Shown here piece after piece: positions 21,481 to 25,650 of a DNA stretch of 25,650 nt. Origin of the DNA: Chromera velia. Taxonomy: Eukaryota; Sar; Chromeraceae. The notes beneath the pieces were generated by a model, which did no database searches, was not told the DNA's origin, and was given only the letters and a program-made list of their open reading frames with translations. The DNA lies in NCBI GenBank assembly GCA_018398765.1, contig JAHBMJ010002410.1, positions 43,079 to 68,728 on the forward strand, given 5' to 3'. How positions within the stretch are numbered: position 1 is the first letter of the stretch; each line of letters begins with the position of its first letter. The translations under genes and the position numbers were made by a program.

Positions 21481-21990
21481 CATGCATTTAAGACTTCCCG
21501 TCCTCTGTCTCTTCGTTCTGTTCCCTCCCTTCCAGTTCTGTTGGTGTGGGGGGATGCGTCTTATCAATTGCATAAGAAAGAGGGTAGACTGGGTGTCGAG
21601 ATGCAGTTGGTTGATGAAGGAGAGCTTACCAATCTTGATGAGATCGGTGAGCATAACACTGTGTATTGGCTGAGCAGGAAAATAGGAAGAAAGCTGGGGT
21701 CTACGACTTCTGCAGAGCTTCTTGCAATGAGAGACGCAGTGAAGATGTCCTGGTCGTTCATTCATTTCGTTCGAAAGTTGTGGGGTGAGATGCCTCCGGT
21801 TGTGGTGGTGACTGACTCTCAGCCGCTGATGCATCAGATTGGTTCCAAACAGTGCAAAAGCGAGTCAAGAATACAGGGGGAGTTGGAGTACGTTTTAGAA
21901 AATTTGATGGAGTTGGGAGCAAAGGTTTGTTGGATCGAAACTAGGTCAATGCGTGTAGACAGACAGACCAAGTTCCTTCGTTGCAGTTAA
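21481..21990 (+). pseudogene. Copia RNase H domain, separated from RT by a stop
   Basis: Same frame as the second RT part, after TAG 21478. It has the three acidic landmarks of copia RNase H: Asp in LVWGDASY (about 21541), Glu in TTSAELLAM (about 21706) and Asp in VVVTDSQPL (about 21800). It ends at TAA 21988, about 60 bp before the 3' LTR, which is normal for the end of pol. Confidence 0.88.
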
Positions 21991-22034
21991 GCGTTTCTCT
22001 CTTGTAGTCTGTCTTCCTGTTTGTGTTCAGTTCA

Positions 22035-22043
22035 GACAGGGGG
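22035..22043 (+). other. Candidate polypurine tract
   Basis: The purine-rich string GACAGGGGG lies just upstream of the 3' LTR boundary (22049), where the plus-strand primer is expected. It is separated from the LTR by TGATT, a little farther than usual. Confidence 0.4.
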
Positions 22044-22048
22044 TGATT

Positions 22049-22507
22049 TATGAGACTAAACGCATGTATCCAAGCGTGCGTCAGGTGGGCGCCGAGCGTT
22101 CTGCGAGCGCGCCAGCCATCCGCGCGAGTGAAAAGTATTGCGAGCGGCGTGATCGCATGTTTGAGTGCATTAACGTCTGACTCCTTGATCGAACAGTAAG
22201 ACTGTACGAAGGCTCGGTCTGCTCAGTCGGTTCATGATCGCAAGCATCCTCAGATGGCAGTCTGATCAGTCTGTGTGTCACGTTTGGAGCATCGAAGTCC
22301 CGCGCATTGGATCGAACGCGCGGTCTTCGTTTAAGTGAATTCTAGATTGCCGTCTCCGTGAATTTCTCTGTCGTTACTGAATGGATTTTCCTGTCTGGAC
22401 TGAGGACTGTGATCCGGTAGGTCAGACTTCCCGTTTAGCTGTTTGAACGTTACCCATTTTCGTTACCTGACTGTTCTAGTCTGTTCTAGGTAACGTTTAC
22501 CGTCACA
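22049..22507 (+). repeat. 3' LTR
   Basis: 459 bp, co-linear with 16309-16767. It begins TATGAGAC, where the 5' LTR has TG as the second dinucleotide base pair, so the terminal TG appears to have mutated to TA. It ends CCGTCACA and is followed by the target duplication. Confidence 0.95.
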
Positions 22508-22512
22508 GTAGG
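22508..22512. repeat. Target-site duplication GTAGG (right)
   Basis: Matches 16304-16308 exactly and confirms the element boundaries. Confidence 0.8.
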
Positions 22513-23632
22513 TATGATAGAAATCTTTATTTACACTGCAATATACTATAATAAGAGTCAATTATAAGACTTATAAATACTTGCAATCCTATTAAGGATT
22601 ACAAAAGATATGAAAGGTAATAAAAGGATTGAAACTTTGTTCACACCTATATACACCCTATCACTAGCTATTATACGCGTAATACAAAGTGTCAAAGTCT
22701 GCATAAGAAAAAAACATAAAAAAACAACTCAATCTTCATACATGCAGACGGACTTTGTCTGGCAAAGCTAACAACAGCAGATTCAACAGCAGTTATCTGA
22801 TAGTTTTATGTGTGTTGCAGGTGTTCGAAGAAGATTTTTTTTTGTTTTTTTGTATTGCATGGGTGCCTTTTGGAACTGCATGCATGGTGTATAACGTTGG
22901 TTGGCTGCATGCCGCCGGCCTGCATGGCGGTGTGGGGCCCCAGCCCCACGCCGCGCGCGGACAGGCCGGGGGAGCGCGCGCAGCGCGTCGATGCCTCTGT
23001 ACAGCTATGTACAGCTGCGTCTCCAAAGTTCAACCAGCTGTCTTCATCAGATGTTCATATCGATACATGTTCTTCATCTTTCTGATATCTTCAACCACCA
23101 GTGTCATAATTTTTCCTCCAAAGAGCCATGCACACGTCAGAAGCAGGCTTGCCACAAGAACCGGTTCGGTCAACCAGACTTGCTTTTCTGGAGCCGAAGG
23201 GGAGGAGCTGATCAAGTGACACACTGAAGTTGAAAACTCATGGCTTTCTTGCTTTCTTCTTTCCCTCTACGACCTGATCAGCCTGTGCGCCCCTGAAGAT
23301 TCGAAAACACACATTGGTGAGAGGACTATTGCAGTCTTTCTGGGGCCTCTTTGTGGGGTTTGCTCTTGGTTTTCATCGTTTAGTTGCAGCAACGCTGTTT
23401 ACGAACTTCTCCAAAGTTCCAGCAGTTCGGTCTCAACGGGCCCAGATCGGGTTCTCTCCTCTAGAGCTGTGCCACTTTTCTCGCTTCTCTTGTCTTTGCT
23501 GAAGGGAGTGTGCGCACTTGAAGCTGCGCGAGTCCTCCCTCCTCGCACATCTCGTTGCTTTACTTGCACGGTCTTGTGGTGTCTCCACGAGGGCTGGCTG
23601 GAGAAGCAGTGCAGTGGGAGGGAGAAACAAGC
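22513..23632. other. Intergenic region upstream of the PH-domain gene
   Basis: 22513-22750 is AT-rich and featureless. 22905-22995 is GC- and CpG-rich. 23000-23630 has mixed composition with a T/C-rich bias and probably includes the promoter and 5' UTR. Several short open frames overlap the CpG patch on both strands; none shows a domain or signal I can support. Confidence 0.5.
22905..22995. promoter_or_regulatory. CpG-dense patch upstream of the PH-domain gene
   Basis: A GC-rich block with GCCGCCGGCC, GGGGCCCC and GCGCGCGCAGCGCG, about 640-730 bp before the proposed ATG at 23633. It is the third such patch in the window, each upstream of a gene. It lacks the exact 10-mer shared by the other two. 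Confidence 0.28.
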
Positions 23633-25650
23633 ATGTATCCGGTTCGCGTGCCCTCCAGGACGTCTGATGGTAACAAGCAGAAGGGGGAGAGGGGCGACAG
23701 AAGGGAGGAGGAGGAGAGCTCGGAAAGGGAAAGTGCCTTCTTCACGCCCGTCGCCTCGACCCCCCCTCCAGGACTTCCAATTGCCTCAGCCTCCAATGCA
23801 CCCGGTCAGCTCAGTAGCTCCTGATTGGTGCCAGCCACTTTCTCTTACGCGTTCACTCATTGACAAAATCCCAGCGGACACGCATGCAGACAGAACAGTA
23901 CATACATGGCTACTAAGAGACACTTTTGAAAGAGGATGGCACCGCAACGCAAGGGCTCTGCTTTCACGCCTCTAAGCAAAGCTGCCAACCCGACGGTATC
24001 GCGGCTGTACACCACGCAAAGAGGAGTGCACTGGCGCCTCTCTCTGTCCTCCTGAGTTGACAGTTCTCTTTTCTTTTCTGTTCTTTCCTTTGTGCGTGCG
24101 TCGGTACGGGCAGGGGCGTCTCGGACGACAACGGACGAAGGCCTTGAGGGGTCGGGTGCCGTCGGGCTTCTGTTCAAGAGTGGCCGTCTCTTTCGTCGGT
24201 CCGACTGGTGGCCCTATCTTTTTGGAGAGAGAGAGGTGGAGCTGTACAACACCACGTTGGCCTGCTCCCCGCCCACAGGAGCCTCGTGGCTGACCTCTTT
24301 CTTCGCGTCCCCCCACAGAGAGGGCAGCTACCTGTGGGTGAAGAGCACTACCGTCGCAGCGGGACCCTTCAGAATCTACAGTTAGTCAGTTAGCCCGCCA
24401 TCTCTAGGCTCTCACTTTCATTGCGTGTAGAACAGAGAGAGTAGGGGTGCGAGGGTACCAATGCGCATGCGTCAGCAATTAAATGTGCCTTTTCGTGGAC
24501 TCGGAAAATGGTTGTGGCTAGGGTGCGATCTGCCGGTGTGCCCGCTTGTGAATTGGGGCTATTGGGTCGGTTTGAGACGCTTTTCAGTGCCTATGGCTGA
24601 CTCTGGTCTGCACATTCTCTTCCTGCATGCCTATCTGCGCTTTTGATTTTGTTGATTGATACAATTGAGCTTTTGTGTCAGTCTGTCCCGCTGTCTGCCT
24701 TCGAAGGTCTTTGTTTGTTTGTTGCCTCTGTGCAGATCGTCCCCACTGCTTCATCGTCTACGATGGCGGCAGTAAGTCTCTTCCTTCCCCCCCTGCCCGT
24801 GTTTTTATTCTGCCCCGCTCTTTCGTTCTCCGTCCCGTTCCTCCTCGTCAGCCTTTGCCTCCCTTTCTGCGTGTACGTGTATCTGTGTGCGGGAGCTAGA
24901 GTCCTGCCTGTGCCTGAGAAGTGCCCTCGGGCTGTTCTGCTAACAATTAAGCACGCAAGGAAGGAAGGAAGGAAGGAAGGAAGAGGGACGGGCCCCATGG
25001 GTGCGGAGGAGAATCCCTCGATCGATGGATGTGTGCAGACAGACAGACAGACAGATAGACAGACAGATAGACAGACAGACAGATAGACAGACAGATAGAC
25101 AGACAGACAGACAGTCAAGACGGTTGGTCTATCGCTGTAACGAAAAACGTAGGGGGAGTGCAGATCTTCTCTCAATCCGTCTACACATTTACTTGTCTAT
25201 TCATTTCTTTCATGAGCGTATGCACCAGTCTCTGTCTGTGTCTGAATTCCCTTTTTTCATTCTCTTCCGTCCCGGGACTCTGCCTGCCTGCCTGCCTTGA
25301 TGCCTGCAGGAGGCAGGGTGACAAGGATCCCCGACTCCCCCGCCTCTGCGGAGAGGATCTTCGAGGCCTCCCGAAGCCCCAAGGCAGTCTTCTCGGCAGC
25401 TTCCGATGCAGAGGCTGCCCAGTGGGTGAACACGCTCAAGAGGGCTGCTGCTCTGGCCACTCAACTGGAGGAGAGGTAGGTGCGTGATTGCATGCAAGGA
25501 AGGAACAAAAACATGCATGCATGCACAGATAAGAGAGAGCCAGAAATATACATACAGAATTGCATACGTGTATACACACATGAGTTTTCGTCTCTCCTAT
25601 TGCGCTCAAGGCTGACTCCTCGTCGCCACCACATGCAGTGACTTGTTGTT
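23633..25650 (+). CDS. PH-domain protein, 5' part (gene continues past the window)
   Basis: Proposed exons: 23633-23804, 24114-24380, 24736-24771, 25310-25475 and 25639 onward; phases 1, 1, 1, 2 all match. The N-terminal ~57 residues are polar, Arg/Glu-rich then Pro/Ser-rich. Exons 2-4 form a pleckstrin-homology fold: GLLFKSGR and WWPYLFGEREVELYNT (first strands), GSYLWVK, FRIYNRPHCFIVYDGG, KAVFSAASDAEAAQW, and the closing helix AAQWVNTLKRAA with its invariant Trp. PH domains bind phosphoinositides or proteins at membranes; ligand specificity cannot be read here. The micro-exon of 36 nt encodes the strand RPHCFIVYDGG. The ATG at 23633 is the first in frame after a GC-rich leader; earlier in-frame codons lack ATG nearby. 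No downstream domain is visible before the edge. Confidence 0.78.
24958..25114. repeat. (GGAA)n and (GACA/GATA)n microsatellites
   Basis: GGAA units at about 24958-24983 and about 80 bp of CAGA/TAGA tetranucleotides at 25036-25114, in the intron 24772-25309 of the PH-domain gene. No coding signal is seen in the rest of that intron. Confidence 0.93.

Larger units (their letters stand above)
16309..22507 (+). mobile_element. Full-length Ty1/copia LTR retrotransposon, degenerate
   Basis: A 6199-bp element with 459-bp LTRs at both ends and a GTAGG target duplication. Internal order is gag with zinc knuckle, aspartic protease, integrase, reverse transcriptase, RNase H. Integrase before reverse transcriptase defines the copia class, as opposed to gypsy. 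All domains are present, but in-frame stops (at 17289, 17697, 17910, 19073, 19898, 19940, 20597, 20666 and 21478) and a frameshift near 20840-20866 make it non-autonomous. The LTRs differ at about 19 of 459 positions by eye (about 4%), so insertion is not recent but not ancient. It sits between two genes in the same orientation as both and interrupts no exon I can identify. Confidence 0.95.

Noticed and set aside
20698-21834. Long open frame on the minus strand (378 codons)
   Set aside because: It is the exact antisense of the retrotransposon reverse transcriptase and RNase H, has no recognisable domain, and crosses the frameshift region only by chance.
22755-23227. Overlapping short frames on both strands in the CpG-rich patch
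   Set aside because: Mutually overlapping with no shared domain; GC-rich DNA lacks stops by composition.
25036-25114. CRISPR-like direct repeats
   Set aside because: These are tetranucleotide microsatellites without spacers, in an intron of a eukaryotic gene.
1-25650. tRNA, rRNA or snRNA genes
   Set aside because: I saw no cloverleaf with conserved A and B boxes and no rRNA-like segment, though a covariance-model scan was not possible.

Overview
This is a eukaryotic nuclear window. The coding regions are split by spliceosomal introns with phase-consistent GT..AG borders. Introns and intergenic DNA are crowded with microsatellites, and there is a Ty1/copia retrotransposon. The palindrome TGCATGCA is common, especially at 3' splice sites. 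A six-cysteine, signal-peptide-plus-TM surface protein recalls the SRS/6-Cys proteins of apicomplexan parasites, so my best guess is an alveolate, perhaps a chromerid alga. This is inference; no rRNA or other taxonomic marker is present.

Layout, all genes on the + strand. (1) 1-1402: intergenic, with a (TA)n run and a CpG-dense patch. (2) 1403-6071: five-exon gene for a ~674-residue type I membrane protein with exactly six ectodomain cysteines, a long charged stalk, one C-terminal TM helix and a short tail. (3) 6072-7501: intergenic, with a likely poly(A) signal and a second CpG-dense patch. (4) 7502-15797: gene of at least 14 exons for a ~1002-residue coiled-coil protein with repeated R-x-A-S-[LV]-A-S motifs and a Pro/Gly-rich tail carrying two NPF motifs. 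It contains several duplications at exon edges, including a 95-bp exon/mini-intron tandem array. (5) 16309-22507: a full-length but degenerate Ty1/copia element with 459-bp LTRs and a 5-bp target duplication (GTAGG). Gag, protease, integrase, reverse transcriptase and RNase H are all recognisable, but interrupted by stops and one frameshift. (6) 22513-23632: intergenic, with a third CpG-dense patch. (7) 23633 to beyond the right edge: 5' part of a gene for a PH-domain protein, spread over at least four exons including a 36-nt micro-exon.

The three genes show no operon-like relationship. A membrane surface protein, a coiled-coil protein with possible EH-domain ligands, and a PH-domain protein could all act at membranes, but adjacency in such a genome is weak evidence. 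Exon borders were derived by hand from reading-frame continuity and splice dinucleotides; every junction kept the frame, but none is confirmed by transcripts.
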